Positions 50,929-60,515 of a stretch of 64,000 nucleotides of DNA are shown piece after piece (the first letter of the stretch is position 1; the number at the start of each line of letters is the position of its first letter). The stretch is from Paenibacillus caseinilyticus (GTDB lineage: Bacteria > Bacillota > Bacilli > Paenibacillales > NBRC-103111), in the NCBI RefSeq assembly GCF_027533645.1, contig NZ_JAQAGY010000008.1:186001-250000 (forward strand), in the 5' to 3' direction. The position numbers and the translations under genes are program-made. The notes beneath the pieces were generated by a model, which saw nothing but the letters and a program-made list of their open reading frames with translations, searched no databases and had not been told where the DNA came from.

Positions 50929-52689
50929 TCATCCCTCGCCCCGGTGCCATAGCCGCTGCAGCTCCTCGCTGGTCTCCAGCAGCTCCGCCAAGGTGCCCGA
51001 GGCCTCGATCCGGCCGTCCTTCAGCACGAGAATGCGGTCCGCCCGGGCAAGCGCCGCCTTGCGGTGGGATACGACGAGGCAGGCGGCGCCGGAGCGCTGG
51101 GCCTCGAGCCGCTCCCACAGCTTGCTCTCCGTGTCGACGTCGAGGGCGCTGGAGAGGTCGTCGAAGACGAGCAGCTCCGCCTCCCTGACGAACATGCGGG
51201 CCGCCGCCGTGCGCTGGGCCTGGCCGCCGGAGAGCTTCACGCCACGCGGGCCGATGACGGTGTCCATGCCGCTGCCGAGCCGCTCGAGGTCCTCTTCGAG
51301 CACCGCCGCATGTACGGCACGCGCCAGCCTCGCTTCATCCTGCTTCATCCCGAGCAGGATATTATTCTCGAGCGTATCGCTGTACAGCCTTGGGATCTGC
51401 GGCGTGTAGGCACTGTGCGGCGGGATGAAGAAGTCGGATGGCTCTTCGACCTTCCTTCCGTTCCACCGCACCTCCCCGGCCTGCTTCGGCAGGAGGCCGA
51501 GCAGCGTCCGCACCAGCGTCGTTTTGCCCGAACCGACCCGGCCGGTCACTACCGTGAACGATCCCCTCCCGAGCTCCAGATGAATATCTTCGATGCCTCT
51601 CCCCGTCTCGGGGTAACGGTACGTGAGGCCGGCCACGCTGAGCTGGTGGAGCCGGTCCTCCTCTGACCGCTGCGCTTCCTGCGGCTCCGGGAGATTCCCC
51701 CGCAGGAGCAGCGGATGATGTTCTGTCATCTTCTGCGGCGGAGCTCCCTGCAGCAGGCTCTGCAGCCGCTGCTGCGCTACGGTGCTCAGCTTATAGTAGG
51801 TCATGAACTTGCCGAAATTCTGGATAAACTGGGTAACGAAATTCAAATAGTATACGAATAAAGCAAAGTCCCCGACCGTGAAGGCTCCGCTGCGCATGGA
51901 GTCGGCGGCGAGAATCAGGATCAGGCCCGTACCGAAATTGACGGCATTGCTGAAGATCGACTCCAGCGACGTGCTCATGAGCCGGTCCTTCAGCATCGCA
52001 TCGCGCCGCTGTTCGCCGAGCTCACGGAACCGCCGGATCACTCGGTCCTCCGCCCCCGCGACCTGGATCGACTGCACGGTGCTGAACATCTCCGAGATCG
52101 CGCCAGTGACCTGGCTCGTCGCTTCCCGGCTCGCCGCTCGGTACTTCTGCAGCATCGCGGTCGAGAGCTGGGCGACAGTGACGACCACCACGAGCGGCAG
52201 GAACACCCACAACGTCATCTCCGCGTTAATGCGGATGAGGATGAAACAGGAGACCGCCGCGAACAGCGTCATGCCGAACGCATCCACCGACCAGCTGACC
52301 GTCTCCTCCACCTGCTCGACATCGTCTCGGAAGGAAGAGATCGCTTCGCCGGGCGAAGTGGGGATTGCCCGGGCACCCGGCTCCTTGAGCACATGGCTGA
52401 GCAGGTTGCGGCGCAGCAGGCCGCCGACCCGGAACCGGAACTGCACATCGGTCATGAAGCCGAAGAGAATCAGCACCACCCGGGCGAGTGCGGCTGCGAG
52501 CAGCAGCACAATAATCATGCCGAGGCTCAGCGAATAAGGCGAACTGCCGGAGAGCATATCGAAGAATGCCTTCGTGAGCAGCCCCGGCACGATCGGCGCC
52601 AGATAGATCAGCGTCCAGGCGAGCGCATTCAGCAAATAAAGCCCCAGCCTGTAGCGGGTCAGCCGCCACAGGAACGTAAAGGTCGTCAT
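50929..52689 (-). CDS. ABC exporter half, degenerate ATPase site (BmrC-like)
   Basis: A 586-residue half-transporter: six helices (residues 1-300) then an ATPase domain. Walker A is GRVGSGKTT, signature LSGGQAQRTAAARMF, and Walker B LLVFDDLSSALD. The residue after the Walker B Asp is Asp instead of the catalytic Glu, the mark of the degenerate site in heterodimeric exporters such as BmrCD and TM287/288. The partner gene lies just upstream with a 4-bp overlap. Such pumps export drugs or lipids; no substrate can be inferred. Confidence 0.92.
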   Translation of the reverse strand: MTTFTFLWRLTRYRLGLYLLNALAWTLIYLAPIVPGLLTKAFFDMLSGSSPYSLSLGMIIVLLLAAALARVVLILFGFMTDVQFRFRVGGLLRRNLLSHVLKEPGARAIPTSPGEAISSFRDDVEQVEETVSWSVDAFGMTLFAAVSCFILIRINAEMTLWVFLPLVVVVTVAQLSTAMLQKYRAASREATSQVTGAISEMFSTVQSIQVAGAEDRVIRRFRELGEQRRDAMLKDRLMSTSLESIFSNAVNFGTGLILILAADSMRSGAFTVGDFALFVYYLNFVTQFIQNFGKFMTYYKLSTVAQQRLQSLLQGAPPQKMTEHHPLLLRGNLPEPQEAQRSEEDRLHQLSVAGLTYRYPETGRGIEDIHLELGRGSFTVVTGRVGSGKTTLVRTLLGLLPKQAGEVRWNGRKVEEPSDFFIPPHSAYTPQIPRLYSDTLENNILLGMKQDEARLARAVHAAVLEEDLERLGSGMDTVIGPRGVKLSGGQAQRTAAARMFVREAELLVFDDLSSALDVDTESKLWERLEAQRSGAACLVVSHRKAALARADRILVLKDGRIEASGTLAELLETSEELQRLWHRGEG

Positions 52690-54455
52690 ACCAGCATCTC
52701 CTCCATTCCCACCTGCAGCATCCGGGCATACCGGGACTCGGGATCCCCGCGAAGCACTTCCCTCTGCCCTTCCTCGATGATGCGCCCGTCTTCCAGGATG
52801 AGGATCCGGTCGGCCCGTTCGATCGTGGCGAGCCGGTGGGCGATGATGATACAGGTCCGCCCGACAAGCAGCCGGTTCATCGCCCGTTCGATCCTCTGTT
52901 CCGTCGCAGGATCGAGCCGCGAAGAGGCTTCGTCGAGAATGACGAGACCCGGATCCGCCAGGAACACCCGCGCGAACGACAGCAGCTGGGCTTCGCCCGC
53001 AGACAGTCCCCCTCCGCCTGACTCCAGCTGCGTACCCAGCCCGCCCGGCAGGGAGTGCAGCCAGTCGTGAAGCCCGAGCTCACCGAGCACCCCGGTCACC
53101 AGCTCGTCATCGATCGTCTCATCGAAGAAGGTCAGGTTGTCCCGCAGCGTGCCCTGGAAGATCTCGATGTTCTGGGTGACCATGCCGACCCGGCTGCGGA
53201 GCTCGCCTAGCGTTGGCTCCCGGAGATCGATGCCGCCGATCCGGAGCGCGCCGGCGTTCACATCGTAGAAGCGCAGCAGCAGGCGGGCCATCGTCGTTTT
53301 GCCGCTGCCCGTGCGGCCGAGCAGCCCGAGCACCTGCCCCGGCTCCAGACGGAAGCTGAGGTTCTCGAGGGTCCGTCCCCGCTCGTCGTAGCTGAAGGAG
53401 ACACCATCGAATTCAACGGACAACGGACCCTTCGGCAGCGGCGCCCCCGGACCGTCGGTTATGGCAGGCGGGGTAGCGAGCAGCTCCCTTACCCGGATGA
53501 TGCTCGCATCCGCCTTCTGCAGATCTTCCATCTGTGTACGGATCTGCTCGATGGGCCTCGCCATCAGCTCCGTATAGTAGAAGATCATATACACAGCGCC
53601 GAGCGTGATCGCCCCCTGCTTCCACATGGAATAACAGATAGCAAAAGCGACCGCGCTGCCGACCGTAAACACCAGGAGGGTCGTGATCCACATCGAGGCC
53701 CAGCCGAGAAAGGCGCGGATGCGCAGCGGCAGCCACTCCCTCATCAGCAGATGAAACCGGTGCATCACATATCCCGTCGCCCCGTTGGCCCGGGTATCCT
53801 CCGTCCCCTCCAGGTGCTCTCCAAGAAATCCGTAGAAGCGGGCGCTGATTTCCCGTAGCTTGCCCCAGTGGGGAACGGCGAACCGACGTATGTATTGAAT
53901 GGAAGCGAGCGCGAAGACCACGAATAACAGCATGCCTGTCCCGATCTGCCAGCCTTCCCGGTACAGGAGGACGAGCATGCCGACCATGAGAACGGCATTG
54001 CTGAGCAGCGTAATCACGAAGCTCGAGAAAAAATTCGACAGGGCGTTGATATCCCCGTCGACCCGCTCGATGATCGCTCCCGAGGTCTGGGATTTGTGGA
54101 ACGACATGTCAAGCCTCAGACAGTGCGCGGCCACATCCACCCGAAGCTGGTTGGTGGCAATCCAGCCAACACTGGCTCCGACGTAGGTGGCCCCGACATT
54201 CACCGCCTGCTGGAGCAACGTTGCGGCCAGGAAGAGGCCGGCGGCATAGTATAGCGGCCGGCTGCTTGGCTGGGCCTGCGCCGTATCGATAAAGTAGCGG
54301 ATGATCTGCGGTGTAACCAGCTGCATGGCGATGCCGAACAGCAGCAGAAAGGTCAGCAGGATCATGCTTTTGCGCTGATGCTTCAGGTATTGCGATAAGA
54401 GAAGCATATAGTCGCGGACGGGGATTTTGGGCAGCCCTTTGGCCATAAGATTCAC
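52686..54455 (-). CDS. ABC exporter half, canonical ATPase site (BmrD-like)
   Basis: A 589-residue half-transporter with six helices and a complete ATPase: Walker A GRTGSGKTT, Q-loop MVTQNIEIFQGTL, signature LSAGEAQLLSFARVF, Walker B LVILDEASSRLD with the catalytic Glu, and switch His IIIAHRLATIE. It pairs with the degenerate half. MNLMAKGLPKIPV is the translated start at 54455. First gene of the two-gene operon. Confidence 0.92.
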   Translation of the reverse strand: MNLMAKGLPKIPVRDYMLLLSQYLKHQRKSMILLTFLLLFGIAMQLVTPQIIRYFIDTAQAQPSSRPLYYAAGLFLAATLLQQAVNVGATYVGASVGWIATNQLRVDVAAHCLRLDMSFHKSQTSGAIIERVDGDINALSNFFSSFVITLLSNAVLMVGMLVLLYREGWQIGTGMLLFVVFALASIQYIRRFAVPHWGKLREISARFYGFLGEHLEGTEDTRANGATGYVMHRFHLLMREWLPLRIRAFLGWASMWITTLLVFTVGSAVAFAICYSMWKQGAITLGAVYMIFYYTELMARPIEQIRTQMEDLQKADASIIRVRELLATPPAITDGPGAPLPKGPLSVEFDGVSFSYDERGRTLENLSFRLEPGQVLGLLGRTGSGKTTMARLLLRFYDVNAGALRIGGIDLREPTLGELRSRVGMVTQNIEIFQGTLRDNLTFFDETIDDELVTGVLGELGLHDWLHSLPGGLGTQLESGGGGLSAGEAQLLSFARVFLADPGLVILDEASSRLDPATEQRIERAMNRLLVGRTCIIIAHRLATIERADRILILEDGRIIEEGQREVLRGDPESRYARMLQVGMEEMLV

Positions 54456-54719
54456 CTCGATCAGTGCAGTTTGGTATAATCGGTTCCTGTCCCGGTCACC
54501 GGGTAACGATAGTATTACATTCTAACATATCCTGCCATCCCTCTCTATAGGACAAGGGAACTTGCGATGGCGGCCTTATCCCTTGCTTCATCCTTTCCTT
54601 ACCATGGATCGGCCAGAAGGATTTGGCGCCATTTTGTCGAATTAGATTAGTCGTAATAGGTATAGACAACAAGAAACCTAAACGGTTACATCATGCCGTT
54701 CTACATATGGAGGTACACC

Positions 54720-57077
54720 ATGACACTGACTGATTACCTGATATGGGGCTTTTATTTTTTCCCTGGCCTTCTGTGTGTGATCATGGCATGCGAGATGGAA
54801 TGGCGCCATAATGCCAAGGGCCGTACCGCTGCCGCACTGATGCTCTCACTCGCCTCGTTCTTCTTCGGGGAGATGGTGCGCGCCCTGCTGCCCCTAGAGT
54901 ATTCGCTGCCCATCCTAGAGAATTGGACCGGGATCTCGGGGGGCTTATCGGTAGGCTTCGCCTATCATTTCTACACCCAATTTGTTCGTTTAAACGAACG
55001 CGTCCATCCCGTTCTTTATTACAGCATCTGTTATGCTCCGCCCGCCGTGCTGACGCTGCTCCTCCAATCCGGCTACACCAGCCTGATGTTTCGCGGCACG
55101 GCCGTCCAAGGCCCGTGGAACAAGCTGCTGATCGAGCCTACGGGGTATTTTGTCCTGATGATCTTCGTCCTTTTTTATATCTCCGCCTATATTCCGCTGG
55201 TTCTGCTCGCCCGGCGGCAGGCTCCCACCGAGCGGATGAAGCACAAATACGCCATACTCGCCGCTTCATCCTCCATTCTGTTCGTGTGGGTATTCCTGTT
55301 CGGCGTCATCGCCGAGCTGGTGCCTCCTCCCGTACCGCTGCCCTCGCTCTTCTTCGTCTACGGCACGATTATCTGGGTGGGCATGATCCGCTATCTCATG
55401 ATCAAGTACGACTTCCTCTCGTCGATCGGCAACCGGTACCGGATTCTGTTTGAAACCGCCCCGCTGAGCATCATGCTGCTGGACAGGGAAGGGCGGATCC
55501 GTGAGCTGAATCCTACAGCGAAGAGCATGTTCGGGATCCATCTGGCTGCCGGGAACTCCATCCTCGATATTTTCCCGGAAGAGAAACGACCTGGAGCGCT
55601 TGACATTTACCAGACGGCGTTCGACTCCAGAACCGCACACCGGGGCCATATTTATACGATCACAACGGCGCTCGGAGCTGCCATGCACCTGTCCGTCGAC
55701 TGCGATTACTTCGAATATGAGGACGAGCTGCTCCGCATGGATATCACCCGGGACGTGACGGAAGTGAAGCAGGCGGAAGACCGGATCCGGGAGATGGCTT
55801 ATTCGGACGCGCTTACCCGCGTCGGGAACCGGGCCCAGTTCCATAAGCGGTTCGGGGAGCTCGTGGAGGAACGGCCCGAGCGGGACATGGCTGTGCTGAT
55901 GCTCGATCTTGACCGCTTCAAGCAGATTAACGACGTACTGGGGCACGGCACCGGCGACCGGCTGCTGGTGCATGTCGCCTCGTCGCTGGCTTCGGTGCTC
56001 TCCGGGACCCATCTGATCACTCGTCTGGGCGGCGACGAATTTCTGGTGCTGCTCACGGATGTGGGCCGCGGGGAGGCCGAGCGGACGGCGCAGCGCATAC
56101 TGGAGAAGATCAGGGAACCTTTCCGGATCGCGGACCAGGAGCTGCACTTGACCTCGAGTATCGGCATCGCCCATTACCCCGGTGACGGACGGGATACCGA
56201 TACGCTGATGAAGCACGCGGACAACGCCATGTATCGGGCGAAGGGAAAGGGCAAGAACCGGGTGTGCGTCTACGATCTCCAGATGAACCGGGAATCCCAG
56301 GCCCGCTTCGAGCTGGAGCAGCGGCTGCGCCTGGCTCTGGACCGAGGCGAGCTTACCCTGCACTATCAGCCTCAAGCCGAACTGGCCACCGGCCGGATCA
56401 TCGGGACGGAAGCCCTCGTGCGCTGGAACGCCCCGGGCGAAGGATTGATCTCCCCCGACCGGTTCATTCCCGAAGCGGAGGAGTGCGGCCTCATCGTGCC
56501 GATCGGGCACTGGGTGCTCGAAGAGGCCTGCCGGCAGAACATGGAGTGGTATGACCGGGGCCGGCGCTGGAGCGTCTCGGTCAATGTATCCGCACAGCAG
56601 CTCCTCAGACCCCAGTTTCCCGGCGAAGTCCGGGCAGTCCTGCAGCGTACCGGGCTCCCCCCGGAGCTGCTTACGCTTGAGATTACCGAAACGGCGGCCA
56701 TGCGTGATCTCGATCATACCCGCTGGATGCTGAAGGAGCTTACCGGACAAGGCATCTCGGTCGCGCTCGATGACTTCGGCACGGGCTACTCCTCGCTGGG
56801 CCTCATCCGGCAGCTGCCGGTGCATACCATCAAGATCGACCGTTCCTTCGTCCAGGACATGACGCAGGAAGGCGGCAACGGCGTCATCGTCGAAGCGCTG
56901 ATCACGATGGCGAGCAGTCTCGGCATGTCCACGGTAGCGGAAGGCGTGGAGACCGAGGAACAGAGGAGCCGGCTGTCCCGCATCCGCTGCGTTGCGATGC
57001 AAGGGTACCTGCTCAGCCGGCCTGTGCCTGCGGAGACGATCACCCAGCGGTATGTCGCTGCACCTGAGCTTTCGTAG
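54720..57077 (+). CDS. Membrane-bound PAS-GGDEF-EAL protein (c-di-GMP turnover)
   Basis: A 785-residue protein. Seven or so N-terminal helices (residues about 5-225) resemble the histidine-kinase N-terminal 7TM sensor. A PAS domain follows (SIMLLDREGRIRELNPTAKS). The GGDEF domain has the intact RLGGDEFLVLL near residue 437, and the EAL domain begins GTEALVRW near 560 with DDFGTGYSSLGLI and ETEQ-region residues. Both activities could operate. ATG 54720 has GGAGG six bases upstream; a longer in-frame start at 54693 has none. Alone on the plus strand. Confidence 0.92.
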   Translation: MTLTDYLIWGFYFFPGLLCVIMACEMEWRHNAKGRTAAALMLSLASFFFGEMVRALLPLEYSLPILENWTGISGGLSVGFAYHFYTQFVRLNERVHPVLYYSICYAPPAVLTLLLQSGYTSLMFRGTAVQGPWNKLLIEPTGYFVLMIFVLFYISAYIPLVLLARRQAPTERMKHKYAILAASSSILFVWVFLFGVIAELVPPPVPLPSLFFVYGTIIWVGMIRYLMIKYDFLSSIGNRYRILFETAPLSIMLLDREGRIRELNPTAKSMFGIHLAAGNSILDIFPEEKRPGALDIYQTAFDSRTAHRGHIYTITTALGAAMHLSVDCDYFEYEDELLRMDITRDVTEVKQAEDRIREMAYSDALTRVGNRAQFHKRFGELVEERPERDMAVLMLDLDRFKQINDVLGHGTGDRLLVHVASSLASVLSGTHLITRLGGDEFLVLLTDVGRGEAERTAQRILEKIREPFRIADQELHLTSSIGIAHYPGDGRDTDTLMKHADNAMYRAKGKGKNRVCVYDLQMNRESQARFELEQRLRLALDRGELTLHYQPQAELATGRIIGTEALVRWNAPGEGLISPDRFIPEAEECGLIVPIGHWVLEEACRQNMEWYDRGRRWSVSVNVSAQQLLRPQFPGEVRAVLQRTGLPPELLTLEITETAAMRDLDHTRWMLKELTGQGISVALDDFGTGYSSLGLIRQLPVHTIKIDRSFVQDMTQEGGNGVIVEALITMASSLGMSTVAEGVETEEQRSRLSRIRCVAMQGYLLSRPVPAETITQRYVAAPELS

Positions 57078-57267
57078 GCTGCTGCCCCCCGGCTGGCCTA
57101 CAGTCAGGTGGCAACGAGCCCATGCTGAAGGAATACCGGTTACACCTGCTCAGCCCGTTATGCCGCTTCCCCCGAGGCAGCGGAGGCTTGAGGCCCCCGC
57201 TTTCGACTGACTGCAGCTGCATCTGCCGGATTCGAATGATCCCTGCACGAATGATTCCCTGCAGACA

Positions 57268-57304
57268 AACCGAAAGCGGAGGTCCAAGACCTCCGCTTTC
57301 GGTT
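57268..57304. terminator. Perfect 17-bp inverted repeat
   Basis: AACCGAAAGCGGAGGTC and its exact complement enclose CAA. It lies between the converging GGDEF-EAL and GNAT genes in a 321-bp gap. Only a weak T-tract (TTTGTCTG) follows on the minus strand. Most likely a bidirectional terminator. A partial copy, CCCCCGCTTTCG, is at about 57197. Confidence 0.6.
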
Positions 57305-57398
57305 CAATGTTATGTCTGGAGAGAACCATCCAGCCGGAAGGCTCTTCCCTAATCTATTTCTCAGACAGCCCCCTCAGGAGCTATTCCTCCAACAGAAG

Positions 57399-57866
57399 CT
57401 ATTGCTCCGCAGGAATACCCTCCTTCAGCACCTTACGCATCCGCACATGCCAGATCCCCGCATCGAGGAACGGTTCCTGCGAGATGGTAGTGTAACCCAG
57501 CTTGCGGTAGAACGCTTCCGCCTGCACCTGTCCGTCGAGGATGACGGCAGGCACGCCCGCCTCCCGCACATCCTGCTCCATCGCCTGGATGAGCAGGCGT
57601 CCGAGGCCCAGGCCGCGGCGTGAATCCAGCACGGCGATCCGCTGGAGCTTGGCCGTGTCCTCATCGTACATCCGCCAGCGGCCTGTGCCGACCGCCTCTT
57701 CCCCATCCCTCACCAGCCAGTGGCGGCAGGATGCGGGGCTGTCGTCGAACTCGTCGATCTCCTCCTCCGCCGGCACCTTCTGCTCTTCCACGAAGACGGC
57801 GGTTCTTACTTCCAGACACTCGCGGAGCTGCTCCACCGTCTCCACGGGCATTACTTTCATTGCCAC
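57399..57866 (-). CDS. GNAT-family N-acetyltransferase
   Basis: A 155-residue acetyltransferase of the ElaA/YjcF-like group. RTAVFVEEQKVPAEEEIDEF is typical of that group, LQRIAVLDSRRGLGLGRLLI is the acetyl-CoA pyrophosphate loop, and AEAFYRKLGYTTISQEPFLD is motif B. Substrate unknown. GTG 57866 lies eight bases after GGAGG; ATG 57860 is the alternative. Confidence 0.85.
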   Translation of the reverse strand: MAMKVMPVETVEQLRECLEVRTAVFVEEQKVPAEEEIDEFDDSPASCRHWLVRDGEEAVGTGRWRMYDEDTAKLQRIAVLDSRRGLGLGRLLIQAMEQDVREAGVPAVILDGQVQAEAFYRKLGYTTISQEPFLDAGIWHVRMRKVLKEGIPAEQ

Positions 57867-58149
57867 TTCCAATTCCTCCCTTGACACGATAAAGGTCTGC
57901 GCGCGGTTACGCTTCGAAGACCTGCTTTCCTCCAAGGAGCGTCACTTTGCCCCCGATGCCCTGCCGCGACAATCCCGCCGCGAAGTCTTACTTATTGTAA
58001 CTGGAACCCCCGCCGATTTCAAAAGAACGCGCAGAAGCCTGTTCATACTGTTTCAATAGATGCCAGGCTGGGTAATTCCCCGTGAACCGGGAATGTGAAA
58101 CGCCCCTTGGGCTTCTACACTCCCTCTGAACCTCAAAGGAGATCTGACC

Positions 58150-58677
58150 ATGCCTCACAACTCCCTGAACCCCAAGGAAAGGGCGGGAACCGTCTGCCAC
58201 GACCCGGCGATGCAGCAGGAAAGAAGCGGCGGAAACACCGAAGCTCCTGCGCCGCCTGGGACGGAAGCTCCGGCAGCATCCTCGTCCATGCGGATCTTGG
58301 TAGCGGAAGACAACAAGATCAACCAGCTCGTACTGACCAAGATGCTCGGGAAGCAAGGACATCGGGTCGAACTCGCGGAGAACGGCGAAGAAGCGGTTGA
58401 GCTGGCGCTCGGCCACACTTATGACCTCATCTTTATGGATGTGCAGATGCCGGTCATGAATGGATTCGATGCGTCGCGGATCATCAGAGAGCGGTTGGGC
58501 GATGCGTGCCCCGTCCTCATTGCGGTAACCGCGAATGCGCTGCCGGGCGACCGGGAGCGCTGCCTGGAAGCCGGAATGGACGAATATATCAGCAAACCGA
58601 TCACCACCCGGATGATCGCGGACATGCTGTGCCGCTTTGATTCCCGGGCTTCCGCTGCGGAAGCCGGGACGCCTTGA
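58150..58677 (+). CDS. Stand-alone response-regulator receiver protein
   Basis: A 175-residue protein. An unstructured N-terminus of about 45 residues (Pro/Ala/Ser-rich) precedes a receiver domain: RILVAEDNKINQLVLTKML, phospho-acceptor Asp in LIFMDVQMPVMNGFDASR, Thr in IAVTANALPGDRE, Lys in YISKPITTR. The receiver looks like those at the C-terminus of hybrid sensor kinases (EDNKINQ), but no kinase is nearby and no output domain is attached. AAAGGAG lies eight bases before ATG 58150. Confidence 0.85.
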   Translation: MPHNSLNPKERAGTVCHDPAMQQERSGGNTEAPAPPGTEAPAASSSMRILVAEDNKINQLVLTKMLGKQGHRVELAENGEEAVELALGHTYDLIFMDVQMPVMNGFDASRIIRERLGDACPVLIAVTANALPGDRERCLEAGMDEYISKPITTRMIADMLCRFDSRASAAEAGTP

Positions 58678-58805
58678 GAACAAAGTAAACACCGGTGCGG
58701 CCCTCCGCACCGGTCTTTGTGTCTGTACCTCTTCTGCAGTTGAACGCACCTGCACCCGGGCTGCTCTCCCGGCGCAATTCTATTTACTGCGTCGACGCGA
58801 GAAGG

Positions 58806-59168
58806 TCAAGAAGCAAAGGCTTTCTTGAGCGCTTCGCGCACCCTGTCCTTATTGAACGGCTTCACGATGAAGTCGCTGGCCCCCATGGAGACCGCACGAA
58901 TCAGCAGGGCCTGCTGGCCCATGGCCGATACCATGATGACTTTGGCTTCCGGATGGCGGCTGCGGATCTCTTCGAGCGCCGTCATCCCGTCCATCTCGGG
59001 CATGGTGATATCCAGCGTCACCAGGTCGGGTTTTATTTCTTCATACTTTGTCAGCGCTTCCATCCCGTTGCTTGCCTCTGCGGCAATCTCATAACCCAGT
59101 TCCTGGATGACATTTTTCAGTATCATCCGCATGAACAGCGAATCATCAACGACCAGAATTTTTTTCAT
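58806..59168 (-). CDS. CheY-like response regulator
   Basis: A 120-residue single receiver domain. MKKILVVDDSLFMRMILKNV, acceptor Asp in LVTLDITMPEMDGMTALEEI, Ser in IMVSAMGQQALLIRA and Lys in IVKPFNKDR match CheY and similar single-domain regulators in Gram-positives. No chemotaxis or flagellar gene is in the window, so the partner is unknown. GAGGCCGAG precedes the ATG. Confidence 0.88.
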   Translation of the reverse strand: MKKILVVDDSLFMRMILKNVIQELGYEIAAEASNGMEALTKYEEIKPDLVTLDITMPEMDGMTALEEIRSRHPEAKVIMVSAMGQQALLIRAVSMGASDFIVKPFNKDRVREALKKAFAS

Positions 59169-59494
59169 CTCGGCCTCAGCCCCCGTCTCATCGTTGTTAT
59201 CCCTTCAGGTGAAGCATTGGACTGCATACCAAATACCCCGCAATACCGTAAGGGGCCTTGTGTGCGCTGTATCAGCGTCTACGCTGCTTAGGGGTTCTCT
59301 ATCCGGCTACCGCCCGTAAAGGCCGTGCCGATCCGGTCCGGTTACCGGGAATTCGTACATAGGTGTACGTATTATAGCATTATCCTCCAAAGAAAGACAA
59401 GAAGGGACGAAACCTGCAAAAGAAAGTGGCTCCCCTCCTCCCCCCTTGGTATAATGGTCTGGACTATCAACCGGCTGGAGAGGGGACGAACGCA
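59169..59494. other. Intergenic region between CheY-like and oxidoreductase genes
   Basis: A 326-bp divergent regulatory region. TATAAT at 59450-59455 is a good -10 for the plus-strand oxidoreductase gene, with only a poor -35. Nothing else is recognisable. Confidence 0.45.
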
Positions 59495-60463
59495 ATGAAA
59501 GAGATACGATGGGGGATCATCGGCTGCGGCAGCGTGACCGAAGTCAAAAGCGGCCCCGCCTTCCAAAAAGCCGAAGGCTCCCGGCTGACCGCCGTCATGC
59601 GCAGGGACGGACGGCTGGCGGAGGATTATGCGAAACGGCACGGCGTACCCAAATGGTACGAGCATGCGGAAGATCTGATTGCGGACGAGGAAGTGGATGC
59701 GGTCTACATCGCTACCCCTCCCGCGTTCCACAAATCATATGCCATCGAAGCCTGCCGGGCAGGCAAGCCGGTATACGTCGAGAAGCCGATGGCGATGAAT
59801 GCGGCGGAATGCGAAGAAATGGCGGCGGCAGCGCTCCGCTATGGCGTACCGCTCTATGTCGCCTACTACCGCAGGGCGCTCCCGAGGTTCACTCAAGTGA
59901 AAGCGTGGCTCGACGCCGGTGCGATCGGCGATATTCTTACCGTGAACACCATGCATATGGCGCAGCCCCGTGCCGAAGAACGCGACGGCTCCTCGACATC
60001 CTGGCGCATCCGCCCCGAACTGTCGGGCGGCGGCTACTTCTTCGATCTCGCGAGTCATACGCTCGATCTGCTCGATTATCTCCTGGGTCCAGTCGGGGCG
60101 GCCAGCGGCTTCGCTTCGAATCTCGGGGGATACTATACCGCGGAAGATACGGTGACGGGAGCCTACCGGTTCGAGTCGGGCGTGCACGGCACCGGCACCT
60201 GGTGTTTTGCCGCCGACCGTTCCTTCGAGTACAATGAAATCGCCGGCACGAAGGGGCGAATCGAGTTCTCCACCTTCACCGAAGCGCCGGTGAGGCTTAT
60301 CCTAGAATCCGGTACGGAAGAGCTGCACATCCCGAATCCCCCCCATGTACAGCAGCCTCTCATTCAAGGGATTGTGGACGAGCTTCTGGGACGGGGCAGC
60401 TCGCTCAGTACGGGCGCATCGGCTATCCGCACAAGCAGGGTAATGGATGCCCTCGTGCGCTGA
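59495..60463 (+). CDS. Gfo/Idh/MocA-family oxidoreductase
   Basis: A 322-residue NAD(P)-dependent oxidoreductase. IRWGIIGCGSVTEVKSGPAF holds the Rossmann glycine motif, YVEKPMAMNAAECEEM the family EKP, and GGGYFFDLASHTLDLLDYLL the substrate-site His. ATG 59495 lies after GAGGGG at nine bases. It is 52 bp upstream of a LacI regulator on the same strand. Substrate unknown, probably a sugar or cyclitol. Confidence 0.88.
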   Translation: MKEIRWGIIGCGSVTEVKSGPAFQKAEGSRLTAVMRRDGRLAEDYAKRHGVPKWYEHAEDLIADEEVDAVYIATPPAFHKSYAIEACRAGKPVYVEKPMAMNAAECEEMAAAALRYGVPLYVAYYRRALPRFTQVKAWLDAGAIGDILTVNTMHMAQPRAEERDGSSTSWRIRPELSGGGYFFDLASHTLDLLDYLLGPVGAASGFASNLGGYYTAEDTVTGAYRFESGVHGTGTWCFAADRSFEYNEIAGTKGRIEFSTFTEAPVRLILESGTEELHIPNPPHVQQPLIQGIVDELLGRGSSLSTGASAIRTSRVMDALVR

Positions 60464-60515
60464 GCCGCCCTCCTCCGTCCTGCATCAGACTGTTTAATGA
60501 AGGAAGCGGTTCCGC

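Noticed and set aside
50707-50952. An 81-codon frame after hisS
   Set aside because: Proline-rich random composition, no ribosome binding site, and it overlaps the end of the converging ABC exporter gene.
55266-57002. A 578-codon open frame on the minus strand opposite the GGDEF-EAL gene
   Set aside because: Antisense to intact GGDEF and EAL domains; shadow frame of GC-rich coding DNA.
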